Source: Candidatus Blautia excrementipullorum (GTDB taxonomy: Bacteria; Bacillota; Clostridia; Lachnospirales; Lachnospiraceae). Taken from it: a stretch of 64,000 nt of DNA. Shown in pieces: positions 53,952 through 61,925 of the stretch. Position numbers and translations under genes: made by a program. The stretch covers positions 1-64,000 of the forward strand of contig DWYN01000140.1 in assembly GCA_019118645.1 (NCBI GenBank), written 5' to 3'. Below the pieces are notes generated by a model. The model searched no databases. It was not told where the DNA came from and saw only the letters and a program-made list of their open reading frames with translations. Position 1 is the first letter of the stretch; every line of letters starts with the position of its first letter.

Positions 53952-54568
53952 TCAAGCCTCCATTCTTTTCCGTGCCGAAATTCCGCGTTTGCTTTCAGGC
54001 AATGCTTGTGAACCACGATGGCAGATATCAGAAGACATCCCAGACGGATCTCCCTTGAAGATATTGTCAGTATTGAAAGGACCACAAACAGTAAAAACGC
54101 ATAAACACTTTTTCTGGTATTGGACTTCACCGGAATAATAACCGCAAACAAAAGATAGCAGCCGGCCAGCATAAGCAGCGGCCGGCTCTCCGGATACAGC
54201 CCTATGAACACGCCGAATGACACCGCAATAGCCTTCCCTCCATGACCTTTCTGAAAAACAGAATGGGCATGTCCGAACACAGGCGCCGCCATCACCAGCG
54301 CAAACTTCCAGGACTCCGTTCCGAGATTTCTGGCGCAGAGCGCCACCGGAACCAGCCCCTTTCCTATATCTGCAAGGAGAACCAGTATGCCGCAGAATAT
54401 CCCTCCGCAGACAAACGCATTATAGGTGCCGGGATTTCCGTCCTTGGATTCCTTCTGCACATCCACCTTATATAAAATCATGGGAATCAGGCGTCCAAAG
54501 AGTATGCTTCCCGACAGAAATCCTGCAATGATATAGAAATCATATCCGTATTTCACCATTTCAAACAA
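53948..54568 (-). CDS. PlsY-like glycerol-3-phosphate acyltransferase
   Basis: The 206-residue protein has five to six membrane helices and versions of the three PlsY motifs: SGSILFGRLIP, DGNPGTYNAF (for SGNxGATN) and GHAHSVFQKGHGGKAIAVSFG (for GHxFPVFxxxKGGKGVA). PlsY transfers acyl from acyl-phosphate to glycerol 3-phosphate in the membrane. Motif 2 and the end of motif 3 differ from the classical form, so this may be a paralogue with altered substrate. It is coupled to the glycosyltransferase gene. Confidence 0.75.
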   Translation of the reverse strand: MFEMVKYGYDFYIIAGFLSGSILFGRLIPMILYKVDVQKESKDGNPGTYNAFVCGGIFCGILVLLADIGKGLVPVALCARNLGTESWKFALVMAAPVFGHAHSVFQKGHGGKAIAVSFGVFIGLYPESRPLLMLAGCYLLFAVIIPVKSNTRKSVYAFLLFVVLSILTISSREIRLGCLLISAIVVHKHCLKANAEFRHGKEWRLE

Positions 54569-54592
54569 CTCCCATATAAATTTTTAAAGAAG

Positions 54593-55495
54593 TCATATAA
54601 ACAGACTCCAGATGCAGATCGTAGGCAATGACAGTAAGGTGGAAAAAATCACCATCTTAGTTGCAAAAGCCGGCTCCATATCATATTTCTCAGCCAGGAT
54701 ACTCGTAGTGGCTCCTGCCGGCATTGCCGCAAGAAGAACACAGATCCCAAAGGCCTCTTCATCCAGAGGCAGGAAACGGCAGACAATATATACCGCCGCA
54801 GGTATGATGATCAGTCTGTGTAGGGTAAATTTTACCACGGTCCAATCCCAGAAATCTTTTACATTAATATCCGCAAGGATCATTCCGATCACCATCATAG
54901 ACATTGCCGTATTGCAATTTCCAATGGCCGTCACCATACCGTCCAGGCCATCCGGAAGATTCAGATCCAAAAGCATCATGGGAATTCCGATCACACAGGC
55001 AAGAATGCAGGGATGCGTCACTACCTTTTTGATAGTCTGCTTCCGGTCGCTGGTTCCGGAAAAAACCGCCAGTCCTGAAGACCACATCATGATTCTTTGA
55101 GGAATCAGATAAATACTTGCAAGCATCAGTCCCTCCGTACCATAAATCCCCTCCGCAATAGGATTTCCCAAAAAACCGGCATTAGAACAGATCGTGCCAT
55201 ACCGGAGACATTTATTTTTCCCCTCCGGTTCCCTGCGAAACACTATCCTGCCGTATACGACACAAAATGCCTGAATAAAAACAGAGATCAAAAGAACCTC
55301 CAGGTAAGACAGCAGTCCCCCGTCAGCAGGACTGTCCAGAAATGCGCGCAGAATATTACAGGGCAGTATAACATAAATCACCATATCATTCAGGTTTTTC
55401 TGTCCCTGCGGCCCCACCAGGTGAATACGCTTCAAAACAAAACCGACAGCAACCAGAAGAAAAATTGTAATCTGCAGTATAATTAGTGTTCCCAT
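54593..55495 (-). CDS. AEC-family transporter (auxin efflux carrier superfamily)
   Basis: The 300-residue protein has about ten hydrophobic segments, with LVGPQGQKNLNDMVIYVILPCNILRAF near the start and SNAGFLGNPIAEGIYGTEGLMLASIYLIPQRIMMWSSG in the middle, the AEC pattern. Bacterial members move malate, malonate or similar carboxylates or amino-acid derivatives. It precedes the PlsY-like gene by 24 bases and may be cotranscribed, but its link with lipid synthesis is not evident. Confidence 0.85.
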   Translation of the reverse strand: MGTLIILQITIFLLVAVGFVLKRIHLVGPQGQKNLNDMVIYVILPCNILRAFLDSPADGGLLSYLEVLLISVFIQAFCVVYGRIVFRREPEGKNKCLRYGTICSNAGFLGNPIAEGIYGTEGLMLASIYLIPQRIMMWSSGLAVFSGTSDRKQTIKKVVTHPCILACVIGIPMMLLDLNLPDGLDGMVTAIGNCNTAMSMMVIGMILADINVKDFWDWTVVKFTLHRLIIIPAAVYIVCRFLPLDEEAFGICVLLAAMPAGATTSILAEKYDMEPAFATKMVIFSTLLSLPTICIWSLFI

Positions 55496-55600
55496 ATTCT
55501 CCTTCTTTCTACTTTTTCACATTCCTCAGTTTATCACAACAGAAAAATCCCCGCAACCAAAACCCCCGGGATTGAAAATACAGACTAAAGTATTTTTCTC

Positions 55601-55630
55601 TTGACTCTTTCTGGCTGTGCATGCTACAAT
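55601..55630 (+). promoter_or_regulatory. MATE gene promoter
   Basis: TTGACT (55601-55606), 18 bases and TACAAT (55625-55630). The leader before the start codon is about 220 bases. Confidence 0.65.
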
Positions 55631-55662
55631 CATTCCATCCAAAACCTGGTGTGGATTTTTCT

Positions 55663-55795
55663 GGACAAGCCATTTTTCGCCACACAACTGTCCCAAGGCA
55701 GTTGCGTGGCTTTTGTTTTGTCCGGGAGAAATTTTTCTCTATACGGCTTCTTGCCGGGACAAAGGCCGGTTTTTGAATACCTCCGGCCGTCCCGG
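55663..55795 (+). promoter_or_regulatory. Structured leader with internal terminator upstream of the MATE gene
   Basis: GCCACACAACTG (55679-55690) pairs with CAGTTGCGTGGC (55699-55710), followed by TTTTGTTTT: an intrinsic terminator within the leader. GGACAA before it can pair with TTGTCC after it. Downstream CCGGGAC (55754-55760) pairs with GTCCCGG (55789-55795), and GGCCGG (55764-55769) with CCGGCC (55783-55788). It may be an attenuator or riboswitch. It does not match any class I can recall. Confidence 0.6.
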
Positions 55796-55854
55796 GATAA
55801 CGAAATTACAAAAAAACGCAAAATAAATTCAGAGAACGGAGGAATCAGCTAAAA

Positions 55855-57192
55855 ATGAACGAAACCTTTATGAAAGAAAAACCAGTTTTCCCATTAATCA
55901 TGTCCATGGCCCTTCCCATGGTAATTTCCATGCTGGTCAATTCTTTATATAATATTGTAGACAGTTTTTTTGTGGCGCAGATCAGCGAAAAAGCCATGAC
56001 CGCCCTTTCCTTAGTCTATCCTGTCCAGAATTTTATTAACGCTGTGGCTATCGGCTTTGGAATCGGAATCAATGCTCTGATTGCTTTTTATCTGGGCGCC
56101 GGCAACAACGAGGCCGCAGATGCCGCGGCTACACGGGGTACAGTGCTGACCATTCTCCACGGACTTCTTATGACTGCCGGCTGCATCGCGGTTATGCCCC
56201 ATTTTCTCCGTTTCTTTACCACAGACCCGGAAGTAACAGAGCTGGGGATCCGCTACTCCAATATTGCGTTTTCCTTCTCCCTGGTCATTGTTCTGGATCT
56301 GTCTTTTGAAAAAATCTTCCAGGCTCTTGGAAAAATGAAGATTACGATGATTGCTCTTATGTGCGGCTGTCTCACCAACATTTTTCTGGATCCTGTACTG
56401 ATCTTCGGCCTGGGGCCTTTCCCTGAGATGGGCATCGATGGAGCCGCCCTTGCCACAGGACTGGGACAGATGGTAAATCTTGTGATTTATCTGGCAATTT
56501 ATAAACTTCGTCCCATTCATGTACAGCTAAAAAAGAAATACCTGAAACCAGATAAAAGCATTGATCTGAGACTATATTCTATCGGAATTCCTTCAGCACT
56601 GAATCTGGCCCTGCCGTCTCTTCTGATCTCCGTGCTGAACAGTCTTCTGGCCGTATACTCTCAGAGCTATGTGGTAATACTGGGAATCTACTACAAGCTT
56701 CAGACCTTCCTTTATCTTCCGGCCAGCGGAATCATTCAGGGAATGCGCCCGGTAATCGGCTATAACTACGGGGCAAAGGAATACAATCGCGTACGGAAGG
56801 TCTATCTGGTCACTCTGGCTATGAGCAGTGTGATCATGATCGCCGGGACGATAATCTGTCTTGCCGTTCCGGGACAGCTTATCGGTCTCTTTACCGAAAA
56901 TCCCGAAACCGTACAGGCCGGGAAAACGGCACTGCGCATTATCAGCGCGGGATTTCTCGTATCCGCCGTTTCGGTTACATCCTCCGGCGCACTGGAGGGA
57001 CTTGGAAAGGGAACCTCTTCCCTGATCATCTCGCTTTGCCGCTATGTAATCGTCATACTGCCAGCCGCCTTTCTTTTAAGCCGCATCTTTGGCGCCCCGG
57101 GAGTATGGCATGCCTTCTGGATCGCAGAAGCCGTTACCGCTGTTGTGGCCTTCCTGATCACCAGAAAAAAAGTATATCTGACCTGCCGTTAA
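55855..57192 (+). CDS. MATE-family multidrug/toxin efflux transporter
   Basis: The 445-residue protein has twelve predicted membrane helices and the MATE pattern: PLIMSMALPMVISMLVNSLYNIVDSFFVAQ near the start and a repeat of the same fold in the second half (DLRLYSIGIPSALNLALPSLLISVLNSLL; GIIQGMRPVIGYNYGAKEYNRVRK). It couples sodium or proton influx to export of organic cations or metabolites. GGAGG lies 12 bases before the ATG. The unusually structured leader suggests ligand-dependent expression. Confidence 0.92.
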   Translation: MNETFMKEKPVFPLIMSMALPMVISMLVNSLYNIVDSFFVAQISEKAMTALSLVYPVQNFINAVAIGFGIGINALIAFYLGAGNNEAADAAATRGTVLTILHGLLMTAGCIAVMPHFLRFFTTDPEVTELGIRYSNIAFSFSLVIVLDLSFEKIFQALGKMKITMIALMCGCLTNIFLDPVLIFGLGPFPEMGIDGAALATGLGQMVNLVIYLAIYKLRPIHVQLKKKYLKPDKSIDLRLYSIGIPSALNLALPSLLISVLNSLLAVYSQSYVVILGIYYKLQTFLYLPASGIIQGMRPVIGYNYGAKEYNRVRKVYLVTLAMSSVIMIAGTIICLAVPGQLIGLFTENPETVQAGKTALRIISAGFLVSAVSVTSSGALEGLGKGTSSLIISLCRYVIVILPAAFLLSRIFGAPGVWHAFWIAEAVTAVVAFLITRKKVYLTCR

Positions 57193-57246
57193 TTCTGTTT
57201 TATTTTGTGCTGAGCAAGATTTTTAATGATGTTTTCTATAACATAC

Positions 57247-57298
57247 AAAACAGAGGGCACGGGTTTCTTATATGTGAGAAACCTGTGCCCTCTGTTTT
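57247..57298. terminator. Bidirectional terminator
   Basis: AAAACAGAGGGCAC (57247-57260) and GTGCCCTCTGTTTT (57285-57298) are perfect outer arms, extended by a GGTTTC/GAAACC inner stem. It separates convergent genes. Confidence 0.9.
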
Positions 57299-57325
57299 AT
57301 GCGCCGCACGCAAACAAATGCCATC

Positions 57326-57787
57326 TCATTTCCGATACAGCTTCACCAGCCAGAATATCATATCTCCAAATATCAGGCCCAAAAATGCAAAAGTAAACCA
57401 TCCGGGCAGATTTTTCCCGGACAAAGTATGCAGAATCAGATAAGTAAAAATAACTGCTATGATAAGCTTCATGGTTTTTATCATATATTTCAGCGTACGG
57501 TATACCCGCTCCCTGTTTTCCGGCGTCACCTTTACACCGGTATTCCAGATCCGCGGAAACCTCTCTGTCACCGTGATCAGGAGATAAATCCCCCAGGCTA
57601 TCATAAGAAGAAAGATTATTTCTCCTTTTCCGCCCCAGCGGTCAATCTCGCCGGCAAAATTGTAGTGCATAGGCACCTTATCGGGAATTGAAGGCCAGTA
57701 AAAGAACAGTCCCGCAGATGTTCCGGCCAGAAGCAGCAGGCTCAGTGCCTCCATGATGATATCCGCAGCCGTTGGCTTTATCTTCAT
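57326..57787 (-). CDS. DUF1648-domain membrane protein (SdpI-like)
   Basis: The 153-residue protein has four hydrophobic segments and the DUF1648 motif WPSIPDKVPMHYNFAGEIDRWGGKGE in the first loop. Proteins with this domain include SdpI, an immunity protein, but most members have no known role. The start is ATG 57787, because AGGAGG is 9 bases upstream; ATG 57793 is too close to it. It follows a DUF6506 gene by 28 bases. Confidence 0.8.
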   Translation of the reverse strand: MKIKPTAADIIMEALSLLLLAGTSAGLFFYWPSIPDKVPMHYNFAGEIDRWGGKGEIIFLLMIAWGIYLLITVTERFPRIWNTGVKVTPENRERVYRTLKYMIKTMKLIIAVIFTYLILHTLSGKNLPGWFTFAFLGLIFGDMIFWLVKLYRK

Positions 57788-57815
57788 TTCCATATTCCTC
57801 CTGCAGCCGCACTCC

Positions 57816-58106
57816 TTACTTTGAAAAAGCCGCGTTATACACCTCATCCTGCTCCGGCAGATGGGTGATATAACCTACCGGAATTTTATTGTCTGTGGCT
57901 TCTATAATTTTTCTGGCGCCCTCCGGTCCGAATGCTCCGCACAATTCGATGCAGTCTACGCCGTCGTCCTCATATAATTTCCGGGCCGTCAGCGCAGCCT
58001 CCTGCACGCTGGGGACTCCGATGATCCTGGCCGTACCATTATGGATCAGCGCTTGGTCCTTTTCCCTGTCAAAATTATTTCCCAGAATTAAAAATGCAAA
58101 TTTCAT
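57816..58106 (-). CDS. DUF6506-type small protein
   Basis: The 96-residue protein begins MKFAFLILGNNFDREKDQALIHNGTARIIGV and has DCIELCGAFGPEGARKIIEATDNKIPVGYI. I recall it as the DUF6506 family, small cytosolic proteins without a known function. The start is ATG 58106 behind AAGGAG; the frame upstream has no such site. A Cys in IELCGAFG is conserved-looking. It may be cotranscribed with the DUF1648 gene. Confidence 0.65.
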   Translation of the reverse strand: MKFAFLILGNNFDREKDQALIHNGTARIIGVPSVQEAALTARKLYEDDGVDCIELCGAFGPEGARKIIEATDNKIPVGYITHLPEQDEVYNAAFSK

Positions 58107-58236
58107 ATTTTCTGTCTCCTTAAGGTCTGTGATGTAAAAAATATTTTCTGCAGTTTTTCGTCTCTGCTGATCTCTCCTTACAGGGATTATACCATCCTGC
58201 TTCTTTGCTGTCATCTTTTTCCATATCCTCAGCCGC

Positions 58237-58617
58237 TTACTTTTTATCAGAAAAAACTGCGGCTTCTTTCACCCATTCCATAAGCTCCCCGTCAATCTCT
58301 GAAAGATCTGATATCAGGATGTGATGTGTCCAGCGGTTCGGATAAGGCTCTGTCGCAATATCGATCCGGGATGATTCTGCTTTGTGATCCAGACCAAAGG
58401 TCACAACAATATAGCTGTCCGGACAGTCTTTCTTTTTCCTTACTCTGGCAAAAGAAACACAGGCAAACATATGCCGGTTATAAAAAGAAACCTGCGTTTT
58501 CTGAACCTTGATCCTTACATCTGGCACAAGTTCTGCAACACATTTTTCAAATTTTTCATACAGAGGCAGCGCGTCCGGCTGCCGGTCAAAAAACTGCAAT
58601 ATTTTTTCATCTGTCAT
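58237..58617 (-). CDS. DUF5655-domain protein
   Basis: The 126-residue protein reads FEKCVAELVPDVRIKVQKTQVSFYNRHMFACVSF and has YIVVTFGLDHKAESSRIDIATEPYPNRWTHHILIS, the pattern of DUF5655. Members are small cytosolic proteins, often called by stress or nucleic-acid roles without proof. GGGAG precedes the ATG. It lies 23 bases downstream of the arginase-like gene and is probably cotranscribed. Confidence 0.7.
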   Translation of the reverse strand: MTDEKILQFFDRQPDALPLYEKFEKCVAELVPDVRIKVQKTQVSFYNRHMFACVSFARVRKKKDCPDSYIVVTFGLDHKAESSRIDIATEPYPNRWTHHILISDLSEIDGELMEWVKEAAVFSDKK

Positions 58618-58640
58618 GACATCTTTTCTCCCTGCCGTCT

Positions 58641-59360
58641 CTATTTCTCTGTAAAAATATTGATATCGGAAAAAATCTTATGCAGATGGTGCTCGTCAAA
58701 GGGAAGATATTCCGCAATGGTAAAGCCCGCCACATCCGAGTTTTCCGTGATAACATGAAGAACCTTTTCCAGTTTTTCCATTGTCATCCTTCCTCCGCCG
58801 GAGCCGTCTCCCACCAGTTCTTCATTAGCAAAATAAGTAGAATGGAACTGTTTCTGATAATCATGCAGACTCTGAAGCCCCACATACAAAATTTCATCCG
58901 GCTTAAATTTTTCATTTTTCATCTGGCCAGAAAGGGCGCTGTCTCCATATCCCATCAGGGAGCCCAGTACCATGGCATGGGCATTGGGATACCCGTCTTT
59001 TGTCATGGACACATCCGGATGAGCATCTATCCAGATAATTCCGGTATTTTTATATTTTCCGTGCAGATAGTCAAACGGGGCGAGAGAAACCATACAGTTT
59101 CCTCCAATCGTGATAATCCTGTCGGGATTCTCGCTTTCAATTTTCTCCATTGCATCCTGAATTCCGGCCAGAACCTCGTCTTTTGCATATATGCCGTCTT
59201 TTACAGGCTTTTCTTCTCTGTCCGGCGGTGTAATTTCCACTTTAACAAGAGGCTGTGCCTCATTGGAAGGTAAAATATGAGCCATTAAGTTTGCCCCAAA
59301 GTAATAGGTTTCCAGCCCGCCGCTTACATAGTCCGGATATAATAGTCTTATTGTTTTCAT
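58641..59360 (-). CDS. Arginase-family protein with altered metal ligands
   Basis: The 239-residue protein has the ureohydrolase fold pattern. The second metal motif is intact (IDAHPD, residues 111-116). The first, usually GGDHS, reads GGNCMVS (86-92), with Cys in place of the His ligand. The third, usually SxDxDxxDP, reads GFTIAEYLPFDE, lacking the usual Asp ligands. Such GGDC/GGNC members form a subgroup of the arginase family whose substrates are unknown. It may bind one metal or none. The start is ATG 59360 behind AGGAGG. Confidence 0.75.
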   Translation of the reverse strand: MKTIRLLYPDYVSGGLETYYFGANLMAHILPSNEAQPLVKVEITPPDREEKPVKDGIYAKDEVLAGIQDAMEKIESENPDRIITIGGNCMVSLAPFDYLHGKYKNTGIIWIDAHPDVSMTKDGYPNAHAMVLGSLMGYGDSALSGQMKNEKFKPDEILYVGLQSLHDYQKQFHSTYFANEELVGDGSGGGRMTMEKLEKVLHVITENSDVAGFTIAEYLPFDEHHLHKIFSDINIFTEK

Positions 59361-59443
59361 GTACCCTGCCTCCTTAGCTTTCACTTCTCCGTCATACATT
59401 CAAAACCAGCTTGTCTTTCCCTCTCTTCAGCATCAAATATAAG

Positions 59444-60484
59444 TTACGGTGTTACCGCATATTTGATCACATGCTTTCTCTTGTTTTCAAACACCTCATA
59501 CGCCTCCATAATCTCGTCCAAACGGCAGCGGTGAGTAATCAAAAAGCCTGTGTCCAGCTTCCCGCATGCTGTCAGATCCATGATCTCCTGACAAAAACTT
59601 CCGTCTACTCCTCCTGTTTTAAACACTAGATTTTTTCCATACATGTCGGGAAGAGGAATTACCTGGGGCTCTTCATACATTGCTACAACCACCACAACCC
59701 CGTTGGGTCTTGCGATCTTCCATGCCGTCTGAAAAGTATCCTGTCCTCCGGCGGCCTCAAACACCGTATCCGCGCCTCTGCCGTCTGTCAGACTGCGTAT
59801 CGTTTCTTCTATGGGATCCCGTCCTGCCACAAGCGTAATATCCGCCAGTCCTCTTTCTTTTGCAAGCTTCAGCCTGTATTCGTCCGTATCCACCGCAATA
59901 ACTCTGGCAGGCGTATACAGATGTGCGCAGAGCATCGTACAGAGTCCCGTAGGGCCGGCGCCGATTACAGCCACTGTATCCGCGGGCCTGATCTCACCGA
60001 TTTTTGCCGCCCAATAACCGGTAGAAAGAATGTCTCCATTAAAAAGCGCCTGTTCATCTGTCACATGATCCGGAATTACCGTGAGACCGTTATCCGCAAA
60101 CGGAATTCTGGCATATTCTGCCTGGCCGCCATCAATGCGGCAGCCCAGAGCCCAGCCGCCGTGCTCATTCGTACAGTTATTTACAAAACCACGTTTACAG
60201 AAAAAACACTCTCCGCAGAAGGTTTCCACATTTACCGCCACCCGGTCTCCCGGCTTTACCTTCTTTACAGCGCTTCCCGTTTTTACCACTCTTCCTACAA
60301 ATTCATGCCCAAGAATCGTTCCCGGCACGGCTCGTGGAACTGCCCCGTGTTTGATATGAATATCGCTGGAACAGATCGTGGTCAGCGTCACTTTCACAAT
60401 AGCGTCTCTTTCATCTGTAATCACCGGTTCCGGCCGCTCCTCCAGAGTGATCTCACCGTTTCCTTTATATACGACTGCCTTCAT
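59444..60484 (-). CDS. Zinc-dependent alcohol dehydrogenase (MDR family)
   Basis: The 346-residue medium-chain dehydrogenase has the catalytic-zinc region CSSDIHIKHG and GHEFVGRV. The structural-zinc Cys cluster is CGECFFCKRGFVNNC. A Rossmann loop AVIGAGPTGL and Asp in VIAVDTDEYR favour NAD(H). It oxidises a secondary alcohol or polyol in the cytosol; the substrate is not clear. The start is set at ATG 60484 (MKAVVYKG), with AAAGG upstream; an ATG at 60493 is an alternative. It is probably the first gene of a short operon with the arginase-like gene. A copy of a dispersed 20-mer lies just upstream. Confidence 0.88.
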   Translation of the reverse strand: MKAVVYKGNGEITLEERPEPVITDERDAIVKVTLTTICSSDIHIKHGAVPRAVPGTILGHEFVGRVVKTGSAVKKVKPGDRVAVNVETFCGECFFCKRGFVNNCTNEHGGWALGCRIDGGQAEYARIPFADNGLTVIPDHVTDEQALFNGDILSTGYWAAKIGEIRPADTVAVIGAGPTGLCTMLCAHLYTPARVIAVDTDEYRLKLAKERGLADITLVAGRDPIEETIRSLTDGRGADTVFEAAGGQDTFQTAWKIARPNGVVVVVAMYEEPQVIPLPDMYGKNLVFKTGGVDGSFCQEIMDLTACGKLDTGFLITHRCRLDEIMEAYEVFENKRKHVIKYAVTP

Positions 60485-60500
60485 ATGATTCATCACCTTT

Positions 60501-60520
60501 CCTTGTACACCGATGCTACT
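60501..60520. repeat. Dispersed 20-mer repeat, copy 1
   Basis: CCTTGTACACCGATGCTACT differs at two positions from the copy at 61467-61486, about 1 kb away. It overlaps the region just upstream of the dehydrogenase start. Confidence 0.6.
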
Positions 60521-60790
60521 ATATTAAAAAACAAAAAGTACAAATCCTCTTCGTTTCCCTATATCTCTTCACAGCTGCTGCCGTACTGTTTTTCCGGATT
60601 CTCTGTGATCATCCTTGTAAAAAAGACAGTACACTGCTGCTATTATTATATCATCCCACCCAGGGACTGTCATGGCTTTCCTGTCCAATCTTTTCCTTAT
60701 AAGCAATTGACTGAATATGATAAAAAGGATAATATACAACTATCGAAGACGCCTCAATAAACAGAGGCAACCTTAAAAAGGAGAATTTTT

Positions 60791-61264
60791 ATGGATCTGA
60801 TAAAAGAAGCACTGTCGCTTGGCTTTGCCGATGCCGCGGTTATGGATGTAAAAGACCTGGTATTTGTTCTGGAATACAGAACATTCTGCGAAGAAAATTT
60901 GTGCGGAAATTATAATGTGGTTCCGGCCTGTCCTCCTACATGCGGCACGCCGGAAGAAATGCGCCAAAAGGCTCAGGCTTATGAAAAAGCTCTGGTACTC
61001 CAGACAATACTCAAACAGCCTGGAATGGACTCTGCCTTAGTTAAAAAAGCCAAACACGATCAGAATATTCTTACAGAAAAACTGGCAGAACAGATGAAAA
61101 CCGCCGGAAAAGATGACCTGCTGATCATGAGCGCTGGCCCTTACAAACAGTATTCCTGCATGTCCGCTTACGGCGTAGACGCTCAGAAGATGGCGGATGC
61201 CGCAGGTATGGTCTGCTGGGCAGATGACGGCGATGTACGGTTCTTTTCCCTTATCCTTTTCTGA
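60791..61264 (+). CDS. DUF2284 metal-binding protein
   Basis: The 157-residue protein has Cys33, Cys38, Cys47 and Cys51 in the block FCEENLCGNYNVVPACPPTCGTPEE, typical of DUF2284, and two more Cys near the C-terminus (YSCMSAYG; GMVCWADDG). The family is described only as predicted metal-binding, perhaps iron-sulfur. AAGGAG precedes the ATG. A small GCCTC/GAGGC hairpin lies at 60748-60765 in the leader. It is divergent from the dehydrogenase. Confidence 0.8.
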   Translation: MDLIKEALSLGFADAAVMDVKDLVFVLEYRTFCEENLCGNYNVVPACPPTCGTPEEMRQKAQAYEKALVLQTILKQPGMDSALVKKAKHDQNILTEKLAEQMKTAGKDDLLIMSAGPYKQYSCMSAYGVDAQKMADAAGMVCWADDGDVRFFSLILF

Positions 61265-61466
61265 AATCGGCATCTCAGCCCAGATGGATAAACGAGACAG
61301 TAAGCGGTCAAATACCTGAAGGAAAAAATCAGCACATTTTTGTCCCGCGGACTCCAGCCGCAGAAATTTTATCGACTTAAAAGGCCAAAATTGAACCGCA
61401 CTGGCATATGCTGATTGGGAATAGCACAGGAAATTACTGAAATCACGCGCTTTGGAGCGTATTTCC

Positions 61467-61510
61467 CCTTGTATACCGATGCTATTGCGCCCTTATACGC
61501 AGATGCTACC
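61467..61510. repeat. Dispersed 20-mer repeat, copies 2 and 3 in tandem
   Basis: CCTTGTATACCGATGCTATT (61467-61486) and a weaker copy CCTTATACGCAGATGCTACC (61491-61510) follow each other with a 24-base period. The first matches 60501-60520 at 18 of 20 positions. Confidence 0.6.
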
Positions 61511-61514
61511 ATAC

Positions 61515-61660
61515 CAGCACGGTTAAAATTTGTATTTCCTGATTTTCAACCGTAATTTCCGCCAGGTTTCTACAGTTAGAATCTTCATTTCCTGATTTTT
61601 AACCGTAATTTCTGCCCAGCTCCTACGGTTGATATCTTCATTTCCTGGATTTTACCTCCA
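61515..61660. repeat. 53-bp tandem repeats in a gene-free region
   Basis: Units starting with ATTTCCTG begin at 61534, 61587 and 61640, exactly 53 bases apart; the third is partial, and a degenerate partial unit precedes the first. On the minus strand each unit has AACCGTA and TACGGTT arms that can form a stem. The 661-base gap 61265-61925 holds no gene I can support; its other content is these repeats and the csoR promoter. Confidence 0.75.
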
Positions 61661-61852
61661 TCCCCTGAAAAAATGTATCCCTTCTTCCGCAGGGCAGTCT
61701 CTCTGCTCTGGCCTCATCCCTTCTGCATTCCCCCATCCCTGCTGCCGCATTCCTTCTATAATCCACAGCTCCCTCCAAATGCCTCTCTGTCATTATGTTA
61801 TCAATTTTATCCCTGCGTCTCTATTTTTCAGAATATGAAACTATTTTCCCTC

Positions 61853-61881
61853 TTGACAAATACCCTCACGGGGTATATAGT
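61853..61881 (+). promoter_or_regulatory. csoR-copA promoter
   Basis: TTGACA (61853-61858), 17 bases and TATAGT (61876-61881) form the promoter, with one operator in the spacer and one after the -10. Confidence 0.85.
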
Positions 61882-61902
61882 ATAGATACCCCGTGAGGGT
61901 AT
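61860..61902. promoter_or_regulatory. Twin CsoR operators
   Basis: ATACCCTCACGGGGTAT (61860-61876) and ATACCCCGTGAGGGTAT (61886-61902) are perfect inverted copies of each other, and each is itself a palindrome with ATACCC/GGGTAT ends, the CsoR operator form. They cover the spacer and the region after the -10. Confidence 0.85.
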
Positions 61903-61925
61903 TCAAAACATAGGAGGAATATCAG

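Noticed and set aside
55617-55826. Leader peptide gene of 69 codons upstream of the MATE gene
   Set aside because: Its ATG lies upstream of the predicted transcription start, before or within the -10 region, and there is no ribosome binding site. The sequence is better explained as structured RNA.
61515-61660. CRISPR array
   Set aside because: The units are tandem without variable spacers, there are fewer than three full copies, and no cas gene is near.
61629-61885. Two short overlapping plus-strand frames before csoR
   Set aside because: They are Pro/Ser/Phe-rich with no ribosome binding site and run into the csoR promoter.
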